The notes under the pieces were generated by a model. It saw only the letters and a program-made list of their open reading frames with translations. It was not told the DNA's origin and did not search any database. 64,000 bases of DNA from Panopea generosa (Eukaryota; Mollusca; Bivalvia; Adapedonta; Hiatellidae). The stretch is from positions 14,498,482-14,562,481 of the forward strand of contig CM055897.1 of NCBI GenBank assembly GCA_029582155.1, read 5' to 3'. This document shows positions 1 through 12,200 of this stretch, piece after piece (within the stretch, counting starts at the first letter, position 1; the number at the start of each line of letters is the position of its first letter). A program made the translations under genes and the position numbers.

Positions 1-127
1 ATCTTAAAGTAATTTATGTGAAATATTAGTACATAATATAGAGTTTTATTGGTATATAAAACTTCATATGAATTATTTAGCTTCAAATAATGAAAGTATT
101 TTTAATTTGATTGTTTTTGTATTTCAG

Positions 128-203
128 TATTTGTCTTGTCTGTCCACCAGTTCATCCAATGATAAACTAGCATTTGATGTAGGTCTTAACGAGGCAGCTC
201 AAG
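128..203 (+). CDS. RyR: RyR exon 1 of window: N-terminal trefoil
   Basis: Reads [20 protein letters not shown], the strand after the conserved 'MYLTCL' segment of the RyR N-terminal (suppressor-like) beta-trefoil. Acceptor tttcag|TATTTG, donor CAAG|gtatgg, leaving one base to the next exon. The exon upstream is outside the window. Confidence 0.93.
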
Positions 204-3200
204 GTATGGAATAGTATTTTGACAATATTGATTCCAACTATATGATGCAGGGTCCCCCATGGCCCAGTGGTTTAAGGCGCAGTCTCAATATCTTATACAT
301 CTCACCGCTAAGGTTGCAGGTTTGAGTCCCATTCTGTCCGAAAAATTTATGTGAGAGTTTACCAGTTACTTGGTGAGGATGGTTGGTCTATTCAGATTCA
401 TTCTTCCTCCACAAATAAAACTGGATATGTCATATAAAACCTGAAATACATTGAAAATGGTGTTACACCCCATTCAAAACAATAGTCTAGACAATAACTT
501 CTTTGCTTGCTGTTTCCAGTGCCAGATAACATATTTATTCATGCAATGGAGACACAGAGCAGTCTGCAGAAATGGTCTGCAATAAGATATAGAGAACTAA
601 TTAGTAAGTTAGAGCTTAGAACACAGGCTGCACTTTGTGTCACTTAGTCTATAAATTGTGAAACCCCTTATTATGAAAACAGACAAAAAATAAGTATGGA
701 AGGTGTACTAGTTTTTAGTTGAGGTCTACCTGAATTACATTGTGTAAGCAATAACCTTTATTAAACAGTCACTTAGTCTTTGTCTTAAGCAGCCACATTT
801 GCTATTTCCTATTTTTAGTCTCTTTATTAATCAACAACCTGTCTTAACCCTTTACTCCATAGATATGCGTTTTCCCACACCAATCACAGAAGGCCTTTGA
901 AAACAGTGCAGGAAGAGTTCAGATTGCTCGTAACGAGCAATCTGAACACTTCCTGCACTGTTTTCCACTCTGTCAGTTAAAATAAACATAATTCACCCAA
1001 TAATTCCAAAGCGTTCTATCTAAGGTGTCCAAAGGCGTCTATATTAGAGGTGTCCAAAGGCGTCTATATGAAGTAAAGGGTAAAATGGCAACTTTTGCTC
1101 CTTCTCTTGACTGACTGCTTAAAAAAACATGTTTGACTTTACATAATAATGCATTGGTGTTATCCTCCACCAAATAGCAAACTCATGTCTGATTAGCACA
1201 GTTTTGTTTTCAAATTTCTTAGTTATTTCATCATTGGAGAAATATCAGAAAATGAAGAAATTATTTAATTACTGTTTTGATTTATTTGCTAATTAAAGTA
1301 CATCTGACAGTTGAAATGATGTGAATTTCTTTCATATAAAATTATGTGCAAGTTGATTTTGAATGAATATGTTGCCAAGTTACGGGAAAGTTACTTTTGT
1401 GTGTTGTTTCAGGTGAAGCGTGTTGGTGGACGATACACCCAGCCAGTAAACAACGATCAGAAGGAGAGAAAGTGAGAGTGGGGGATGACCTCATTCTTGT
1501 CAGTGTCTCATCAGAGAGATATCTGGTATGTAGCAATCAGTATAAGTCAGTGGGGGTTTTTTTTTCACTGATTTGGGAAGATGACCCATACCTTTGAATT
1601 GGGAATTTTAGCAGCATTTTCATTAACATTGGGAAAACTTTTGCATTAAATATATTTGTTCAACTTCATAAAAATGTGAACACTTGCTTCTCTGGCCATT
1701 TAATTAAAGAATCAATGTCATACAGTATAACTCAATTCAGAATGGGGAAAACTTTGTTTATCTTATCAAGGAATTAGGGCAATTATTTACAATTATTGAA
1801 GCTTTCAATTGGGAATTTTTACTACTCGTTTGGGAAAAAAAGGATACTATTTGCAATTGGGAATATGACCCAATAACTGCTATAAAAATGGCTGAAGTAG
1901 ACCTGTTTCAACATGTATCTGGTAACATTTATCACTGACTTCCTGTATTTAGCTATTATTTAATTGGGATTCACCTGGCAGTGAATCAAACCTGTTTTAA
2001 GGGTCCATCTATGTCTGTATTAAGGTTTTACCTGTGTTAAAGGACACCATTAAGGGATAACCTCTATTAATATAATATCTGTATGAGGGGATTATTCGTG
2101 TTGAGAGATTAATTTTTCTAAACAGTGCCAAATATTATGACATCACCCGTATATGGGGAATATTAAACTTTTGTTGTAACCCGCATTAATATATATCCTG
2201 TATTTAGAGATGAGTTACATTCATTTGTATCTGCATTATGAGATGAGCTACATTCATTTGTATCTGCATTATGAGAAGAGCTACATTCATTTGTAGCTGC
2301 ATTATGAGAAGAGCTACATTCATTTGTATCTGCATTATGAGATTAGCTACATTCATTTGTATCTTCATTATGAGAAGAGCTACATTCTTTTGTAGCTGCA
2401 TTATGAGATTAGCTACATTCATTTGTATCTGCATTATGAGATGAGCTACATTCATTTGTAGCTGCATTATGAGATGAGCTACATTCATTTGTATCTGCAT
2501 TATGAGAAGAGCTACATTCATTTGTAGCTGCATTATGAGATGAGCTACATTCATTTGTAGCTGCATTATGAGATTAGCTACATTCATTTGTAGCTGCAAT
2601 AATTGATTACCTTTATAAAACAATACCTATGTTATGACATCAACTGTATGGGTCGAAATTACCAATACTAAGATCATTGTGTTAAAAAGCAGTGTTTGAA
2701 ATGTCTGATAAAAGCTACTCGTCCTCCCTTTCCAACATTTTAATTGAATGCTTAAAATCAAAGAAATATTACGGCCAGTTTCTTAAATCTTATTCGTCCT
2801 GACCAAATATTCACTTGTTATTGAGAGCGGACGAGTGGAATTGTCCAGCCCTGAAAGTACATTGTATGTTAAGTGACTATAGCTTGTATGTATTTACAGC
2901 ACATTGGCAGTGGTTCAAGCGTACTAGCTTCCTTCCAGCAGACGTTATGGACCGTAGTACCCATGAGTTCTGGAGCAGTCCGAGTAAAGTCTGTCGGTAA
3001 GAAAACGTTGTGAAGCTTGTCTGTCCTACAACACCTTGTTAGACAATCATTACTTTATACTGGATCAGAATAATGTTGTTTCTGAAAGGACTTGGTGCAT
3101 GATGTACATGGCTGATGTCAGTAGAGGTGACTTGGCTTGAAATTGTTTAAAACCAGTTGGGTACAATTATTTCAATTATTGGTTAGATACTATCAGTAGG

Positions 3201-6200
3201 AATTTTTTCCAAAATAACGTCTTTTTTCTGTGCCCCTTCTGTTGTTTTGTCAATAAAGTCATGAAGTGAGGCGGAACATTGTGGCAGGTGAAATAAAACA
3301 AAAGTGTCAGAACTGTGCAAAAAAACCTTTATTGCTTTGAAATTCTACTATAAGGATTTTGTTTCTCGTACAAACATCTCTCTTAATTTTTACTAATTTA
3401 TTTTCGCTTGATTGTGAAGCAAGTTCAGATCGTATACAGTCGGTCTTCGAGTCAGCTTCTTAGTTAAAACCAAGTGATTATTTTGAGAGGCTTAAAGGTG
3501 GAGCTGGGGATCTAACCAGAACACTCTTTCCATAATACCTCTCTCTTCTGCACCCCTTCCATTGGCTTAAATCATTAAGAATCATGACATGAGACCGTGT
3601 GGCATATGGACTATCAAAACAAAAGGATAAGAACAATTCAAAAAGCTTCTGTTTTTCCTGGATATCAACTCTTTAAGAATCGTAACTTGATATGTAAGGT
3701 GCAGTACTACATACATGGAAACTAGTTGATAATAAAAGTTGTATTAAATTTGAAATAAATGGTAATAATTATATGCAATCGGTCATAACTATTGCATCTT
3801 TGTAAAAAAATCGTAGAGCACAGTTTTGTTATGTGCAGGTAGATATTATATCCATGTAAACAATTTACATTTCTTGCTTGACTGAATCAAGACCTGCAGT
3901 GAAGATGGAAATGTTTTGTTGCAGGTTTTGTGTTTGGGGGCGATGTACTAAGATTGTTCCATGGACATATGGATGAATGCCTCACTATACCAGAGGCAGG
4001 CAGCGACAATGAATTTAAGTAAGTACAACACCAAAACAAGGCAGGGAAAATTAATGTACATATTTACAAACATATCAAATGAAGGCAGGATAAAAATGCA
4101 ACTAAGTACTTCAAGTAAGTACAAATATGTATTTCAAGTAAATACAAACATGCACTTCAAGTAAGTACAGATATGCACTCCAAGTAAGATCAGATATGCA
4201 CTTCAGGTAAGATCAGATATGCACTTCAAGTAAGTACAAACATTTCAAGTTAGTGCACTACAAGTAAATACAAACATGTATATCAAGCAAATACCAACAT
4301 GTACTTAATGTAAATACCAACTTGTACTTTAAGTAAGTACCAACATGTTAAGTAAGTATCAACATGTACTTTAAGTAAGTACCAACATGTACTTTAATTA
4401 AGTATAAATTTGTACTACAAGAAAGTACAAACATGTACTTTAAGTAAGTACCAGCATGTACTTCAAGTAAGTACCAGCATGTACTTCAAGTAAGTACCAG
4501 CATGTACTTTCCCAGATTAACTTTTTATGTATAATGACGGAAGACTATTTCAGAAAATATATTTATAATCTACCTTATTTTATATATCCATGTTTTCTTC
4601 TATGTTTTCATACTTGATTGCTAGTTTAGATATGATTATAAATTTGTCTTGTAAAGTTTGAAGGTTGATTTTTGTGAGCTTTCTGTTGCTCTTAATGAAG
4701 AAGAAATGAATGTCACTTTCACTTTGTATATTAAATATTGTTTTATTTTGTTACAATTAAAGCTGTGTGATGTACGAGACTGGAGCTGTATGTAGCCACG
4801 CCCGGTCACTATGGAGACTCGAGTTTACCAAGACAAAGTAAGAATTCTTTGATTAAGTCTTATTATTTTACAGTATTTTTGCTGTCATTCATTATATTGT
4901 TTTTTATAGTTAATTCTACTTGTCTTTTGATAATAGGCTTTCCGTTTATGTTTTTCTTGTATAGAATGAATGAATAAACAAATGAATGGTGTTTTATGGC
5001 ACATCAACACTTAAATAGGTTATTTTGTGCATGCACAGGTAAATGAATGTGATGGTGACAGTAACATATTACACAAATATGGTGAAAAGATGTAGGTAAA
5101 ATGGTTTACAAATAAATAAATGAAGGAATCAATCAGTGGTATTTACATTATTAAATTATTAGATAATGGTAATAAAAATAATTAACCCATTAATAGGTTT
5201 TCCATTAAAACTTACTTTTTTTAAAAAATTAAATATATGTGTAGAAATTTAAGCTCCAAAATTATGCTTTTCTTGAATAGCATTTCAGCAACAAATATAT
5301 TGCTTGTATTGAATTCAACAACAAATATATTGCTTGTATTGAATTCAACAACAAATATATTGCTTGTATGAATTCAACAACAAATATATTGCCTGTATGA
5401 ATTCAACAACAAATGCTTTTCTTGCATTGAACTTGAACCGCAGTCAACTATTTTTTTAAGCATTTACTCCCCACATACATTTGAAAAAATAATTATAGAA
5501 AAATAGTGACTGTTCATTTGAATAGTTTGATTTGTTTTTCTTCATTCATTTTCAGATGGGCAGGTGGTTTTATGGGCTGGGGTCAGCAGGTTCGCATTCG
5601 TCATGTGACCTCAGGTCGTTACCTTGGTATTGCCCATGACAACAGTGTTGTTACTGTACATAGAAACAAAGCAGGAGAAAACACCACGGCCTTCTACCTG
5701 AGACAAACCAAAGTATGATTTGCTGTTTTACTAAATTTCATTTTTCTGCAATCCTATGTTTTTATGTAAGTCTCGGATATCATGTAGTAAAAATGAAGAA
5801 TTTATCTACTTGCTGCCAGTTGTTAAAGACAATTAAGTGGATAATGTGATTGTTTTTCCTAAAGTATCCAGGTGCCAAGATTCTTACTTCACTATCTCGT
5901 GTCAACACAGAAAACTGAACTATCCAATGTGTAACTGCACACATCATCGTGGCATTATCTATTATGGTTGAGCAGGAATAAAATCAAATTTGTGTGGAGT
6001 GCATGATTCAGTGGTAGAGGATCAAACCCATGAGTGAAGGGTTGTCGGTTTGATCCTTTACCACAGCTATGTGTGGTGTCATTGAGTAAGACACTTTTTC
6101 CGCATATGCTAAGTACCGTTTCTACCTGGTTTGATAGAGATTTATCATAAGTTGTAATAACTTGTTTCACAATCGAAGTAAAATAAGTAAATTCTAACTG

Positions 6201-9200
6201 ATAAAAGCAAATTCTGCTTTATTCATTTCAAGGATTTTTAACTAATAACTTGTTGCTACACTCTTCAATCTTTGCCATTAATCGTGCGCAACCATTACAA
6301 GGGATGTAAACAAGGCTGGTGACTGAGATAAACACATCATAAACTTAAATCAGAGTTGCAGCCTTTTCTAGGTATAAACTTGTAACAAATTGACATGAAC
6401 AGTGAGATTCAAGTGACAGGGTAGTGCAGTGGATGAAGTGTTTGCCTGTCACTTTAGAAGGCTCAGGTTCAGTCCTCAGATTGACATGAACAACACTCTG
6501 TACTTGTTCTACCCAGGAAATGGAGATCCTTTAAACTGTGATTTTACTTTGTAATTGAGCTAAAATAAATGGGTACAGCAATCATACTGTTATTGTGTCT
6601 GTATTAAATGTTATTATTGAACCTTCTTCATTATGTATTATTATTATGTTATTATTGAACGTTCTTCATTATGTATTATTGATATGTTATTATTGAACAT
6701 TCTTCATTATATATTATTGATATGTTATTATTGAACCTTCTTCATTATGTATTATTATTATGTTATTATTGAACTTTCTTCATTATGTATATTTGATATG
6801 TTAGTATTGAACCTTCTTCATTATGTTTTTATTTATATCTCATTATTAAACCTTCTTCATTATGTATTATTCATATGTTATTATTGAACCTTCTTCATTA
6901 TGTATTATTGATATCTCATTATTAAACCTTCTTCATTGTGTATTATTGATATGTTATTATTGAACATTCTTCATTATGTATTATTGATATGTTATTATTG
7001 AACCTTCTTCATTATGTATTATTGATATGTTAGTATTGAACCTTCTTCATTATGTTTTTATTGATATCTCATTATTAAACCTTCTTCATTATGTATTATT
7101 GATATGATTTTATTGAACCCTCTTCATTGTGTATTATTGATATGTTATTATTGAACCTTCTTCATTGTGTATTATTGATATGGTATTATTGAACCCTCTT
7201 CATTGTGTATTATTGATATGTTATTATTGAACCTTCTTCATTGTGTATTATTGATATGGTATTATTGAACCCTCTTCATTGTGTATTATTGATATGTTAT
7301 TATTGAACCCTCTTCATTGTGTATTATTGATATGTTATTATTGAACCTTCTTCATTGTGTATTATTGATATGCTATTATTGAACCTTCTTCATTGTGTAT
7401 TATTGATATGTTATTATTGAACCTTCTTCATTGTGTATTATTGATATGTTATTATTGTACCTTCTTCATTATGTATTATTGATATGTTAGTATTGAACCT
7501 TCTTCATTATGTTTTTATTGATATGTTATTATTAAACCTTCTTCATTATGTATTATTGATATGTAATTATTGAACCCTCTTCATTGTGTATTATTGATAT
7601 GTTATTATTGAACCTTCTTCATTGTGTATTATTGATATGTTATTATTGAACCTTCTTCATTGTGTATTATTGATATGGTATTATTGAACCTTCTTCATTG
7701 CGTATTATTGATTGTTGCAGGATGACAAGAAGCAGTCAGAGAGCCATGAAGATGAGGGCATGGGTAAATGTGATCTCAAATATGGTGACTCCGTTATGTT
7801 TATCCAACACGGAACCACGGGTCTCTGGTTATCATATCAGACCTTTGAAACCAAGAAAAGAGGCGTGGGACGTGTGGAGGAGAAGAAGGTAGGAATTACG
7901 CAGTTTTATGTTTGTTTGTTTAAGTGAAGTTTAATCAACATGGAACCATTAATATAGCAACTGTTGGGAGTGAGTTTTACCAATTAGAACTGTTATTGTA
8001 GCAATGTTGGGAGTGAGATTTATCAATTAGAACTGTTATTGTAGCAATGTTGGGAGTGAGTTTTAACAAAATAGAATTGTTAACATAGCAACCATTAGGA
8101 GTTTTTACAAAGTAAAACTGTTAACATAACAACAGTCGGGAGTGAGTTTTTACAAAATAAAACTGTGAACATAACAACTGTCAGGAGGGAGTTTTTAACA
8201 AAAAAAACAAATTGTGATTGCAAAATTATTATCAGGCTCAATATTCAACCTCATTAAAAGCTTTACTTACAAGAAAATATTTTTAGTTCTGTTATTATTT
8301 TTATTATTTATGTTATTTGTCAAAATTTCATGTGCAAATGTAATGTTCAGACAGAGGAGCGGAGCCAAATTTCCGTATCAAAGTTCCAAATGAATGTATG
8401 TATTTATTATACAACTTTTTTTATCTTCATTACTAATGTTTTGTTTTACCAGGCTATGATGTTAGTCGAGGGTCATATGGATGACGGGTTTACACTGTCA
8501 CGTGCCCAGGAGGAGGAGTCACGGTCTGCACGTGTCATCAGGAAGTGCCAGTCACTCTTTAACAGATTTAACAAGTGAGTGTGGTTTCTTCAAAAGTCTT
8601 ATTATGTCTATGCATGTACTGATAAATTACACAGTTGGCATTATTGTTAAAACATTAGAATAATGATGAATTAATATGTGTGTGATTTTGATGTATCAAA
8701 TTTAATTTAATATCTTGGCAGCAAATTTAATATCTTGCTATAACTGATAAGCTTTTTGCAGGATACGTACAAGTTTTATTTATTGTTTATGTGTTGTAGA
8801 GCATTAGACACTTTAAGGACGGAGGGGCGTAACAGTCACGCCTGGCTGAGGATTAGTTTGACTGAAGTTGTCAAGTGCCTTACAGATCTGATAGACTACT
8901 TCCAGCAGCCAGCGGAGGATGAAGGTAGGGGGCTATGAATATTGTGATAACCGGCGTAGACGTACCTGTACGGTCATACAATTAAAGTTGTCTCTTACAA
9001 AATTAATTTAACCTCTATGAATTGGATAATTTCATTACTTGTTATTCATGGGAAGTTTCATCATCCAATTCATATTTGCATAATCCATTCCGATACTCTT
9101 TATCACCCGTGGGATATTACACTAACTTTGCATTGGTTCTACTAAGCCACGATGCAACCATATGATTGGTTCCTTCACGATTTCATGATGGGAACGTCAC

Positions 9201-12200
9201 CCAATTGAAATACTAGTTTCATGCAAACGCCTTTTTGATAAGATGCTGTTAACGTTAGCTGTACTTTGTTCTGTTCTGTTCAAATAAAATGACGCAGAGC
9301 TAGCGTAATTTCCCATGGGGGATGGATGAAGAGTATTGAAATTGACACCCGTGGGTATCCAACGATGGGGTAGTTTTTGAAATTTATAAACACTGTCTTT
9401 AAGGTATATTTATTTTCATTTTTCTTTAGGCTAGTTGACATTTCAGTAGGAATCGATAGCTTGAATAACAAATTGTCGCTAGGTCACCTTTTTGAATTTT
9501 CTCTGTATTTATTATTAACATATACATAACATCATTTATTGGAACTGAACTGATATCACATAAAAAAGTGTTTTCCAAAGGCATATTGTAAACATAGTAA
9601 TAACTGTCATATTCAATAAAGGAACACTGAATTAGTTTGAATGGTTAAAGCCTGGTTAGCTCAGTTGGTAGTGTGCCTGACTATCAATCAAGGGGTTGTG
9701 AGTTTGAATCTCTTCAATCTTCGTGATTGTTGATAAATAACATTGCATCTCATTTTTATCCATCTCTCACAGCAGATTCAAGTGGGAAAGTAATCAGTTA
9801 CTTGCAAAGGTTGGTGTTTGTAAGTACTGGTTACACTTCCGGGATCCTAGGAAAAGGTTGTTAGGCCAACTAAATGTTTGTTAGTCCTCGATGACATTAA
9901 AAAGATGCCAAATATTTAATAAATGATATTCCCACTTGCTCATATTATCATTATCATAGAAACATAAACACAATGTATTTCATTCCTATGTCATGTGACA
10001 ATTACAGAGCATGAAGAAAAGCAGAATAAACTGAGAGCTTTACGAAATCGCCAAGACCTCTTTCAGGAGGAGGGTATGATAGCCCTGTTACTAGAGACGA
10101 TAGACAAATTCAGCCAGTACAAAAGTAAACGTCAGTTTGCTCACTATGCTGGGGAGGAGGCAGCTACAAAGTGGGATGACATATCCGGATATCTGTATCT
10201 GTTGCTAGGTAGGTAACCTTGGATTAACTTAAATCTTGCTTTTCACATCAATGAAAGAATGAACAAACAATGCAGACCCTGAGATCTACCAGCAAATAAC
10301 TCTCAGTTTGACCACATCCTATGTGACATTGATTTTGATTTATATACTTTATAATCTTTTTAAAACATAGACTTATTATTATGTCTGTTAGATATTTTAG
10401 TGTAAGTCCTCTTCAGCTATTTGCAAGTTGTTTTCATATTTTATATTTGTATTGTTTTGCAATGTTTACAGCGGCCATGATCCGTGGTAACCGTGCCAAC
10501 TGTGCTCAGTTTGCCCAGTCTTACAGACTTGACTGGCTTGTACACAGACTAGAGAGTCAAATGTCTTCAAAAGGTCAGTATACAAGTTTACATATACGTA
10601 TATATATTCATGGACATTAATATGGCTGTGTGTGTTTCTGAGATATAAACCTTAATATAATACACACATGCACAAACAGGTCTGAGTGAAATAGTGAAAT
10701 TTTGTGTCACTGATGATCAGGTCAAAAGTTGTAGTATTCTGATATTTAGGGTGTTTGTTTCAGTTAAAAACATTTATAATCTTGTGAGTACAACTTACCA
10801 AGCAAACTTGTGAATTGTGTATCCTTTTGATGTATTTTTAGTGATAAAAAAAATTCCTGAACTTCCAAAAATTGGTTGAGGACTTCTAAAAATATGACAA
10901 AAAAATGATTTTGTTAAACAAATTTTAGTGCAAAATTTTTATGTTAAATTGAGAATTTAAAAAAAAAAGAATGTTAAATGCCTGTATTAAAAACTGATGA
11001 AGTTTTTTAATACTATCTCAAACATACAAGTAAAAGAAAATATTGCAAAATATCAAAATATATTTATCTTGTCAATACTAAATTTGCATCGGTTGTGTCG
11101 ATTCAAAATCAATTTTTGCTGTAAAACTAATATTATTCTTTTAGACATTTATAGTGATTTTCCTGACATACTGCCTTTGAATGCCAAGCTTCTGCCTGTA
11201 CTGTGTGACAAGTAATAGTTCCATGTGTATTTGTACAGGTGTGCTGGACGTGCTGCATTGCGTGCTGATAGACTCCCCCGAGGCCCTGAATATGATCAAA
11301 GAGAAGCATATTATCACCATTATTTCCCTTATAGACAAACATGGCCGTGATCCAAAGGTGGGAACTATAATGTACTGCATGTGTATGACTTAGCTTGAAG
11401 TTCATCTCAGTGATAACATTTGTTAACATTGTAGACTCAGATCATTTTAGTTTTACCCTTTACTCCATAGATACGCGTTTTCCCGTACCAATCAGAGAAG
11501 ACCTTTGAAAACAGCGCATGGAAGAGTTCAGATTGCTCGTAACAATCTGAACACTTCCTGCACTGTTTTCCACTCTGTCAGTTAATATAAACATAATACA
11601 CCCATTGCTGATATATGGTAAATTAATGCTTTCAATATTAGCGGTGTCCAAAGGCGTCTTTATGAAGTAAAGGGTTAAAACTTATTTATTATATTTTGAG
11701 TGTGAAACAAGCTATTAAAACTTATACAAATCATGCTCTAAGTTTTCCTGAATAGAACCAGTACTAATCATATGCGGAAAAGTGTCAAGGACAATACACA
11801 TAGCGTGGCGGAGGACCGAACCCATGATGCTCTAACTCTGAACCACGCACTTCGGAATCAGAGAGAGATGAGAGCAACTCACAGAAATTAATAACTCTGT
11901 GTTTAACATTCATATTTATAAATGATTTTATTTAACAGGTTCTTAAAACTTTCTTTTACTTTTGAAAATAAAGATACTGAATTTGTAAAAAAACAATAAA
12001 AAATTAATGAAAATTAAAAAGTGCAATTTTTATCTTCAGATTTTAACATTTAATTTTACCAAACAGTTAAATCGATGGGTTAAAATTGTCTGAATCTGGA
12101 GCTTTATAAATTTCTGGATTGATCTACAATGGTTAAGGTTGTGTCCAGTAATTTTTTAGGAATTAATGTTTATATAAAAAGGATTATTTGATGAAATTTT

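Noticed and set aside
2204..2623. Minus-strand 139-codon frame with [10 protein letters not shown] repeats
   Set aside because: Product of the 33-bp minisatellite.
9651..9725. tRNA gene with textbook A box
   Set aside because: Body shared with 45235 and 47325 copies shows a SINE; the 3' stem is missing.
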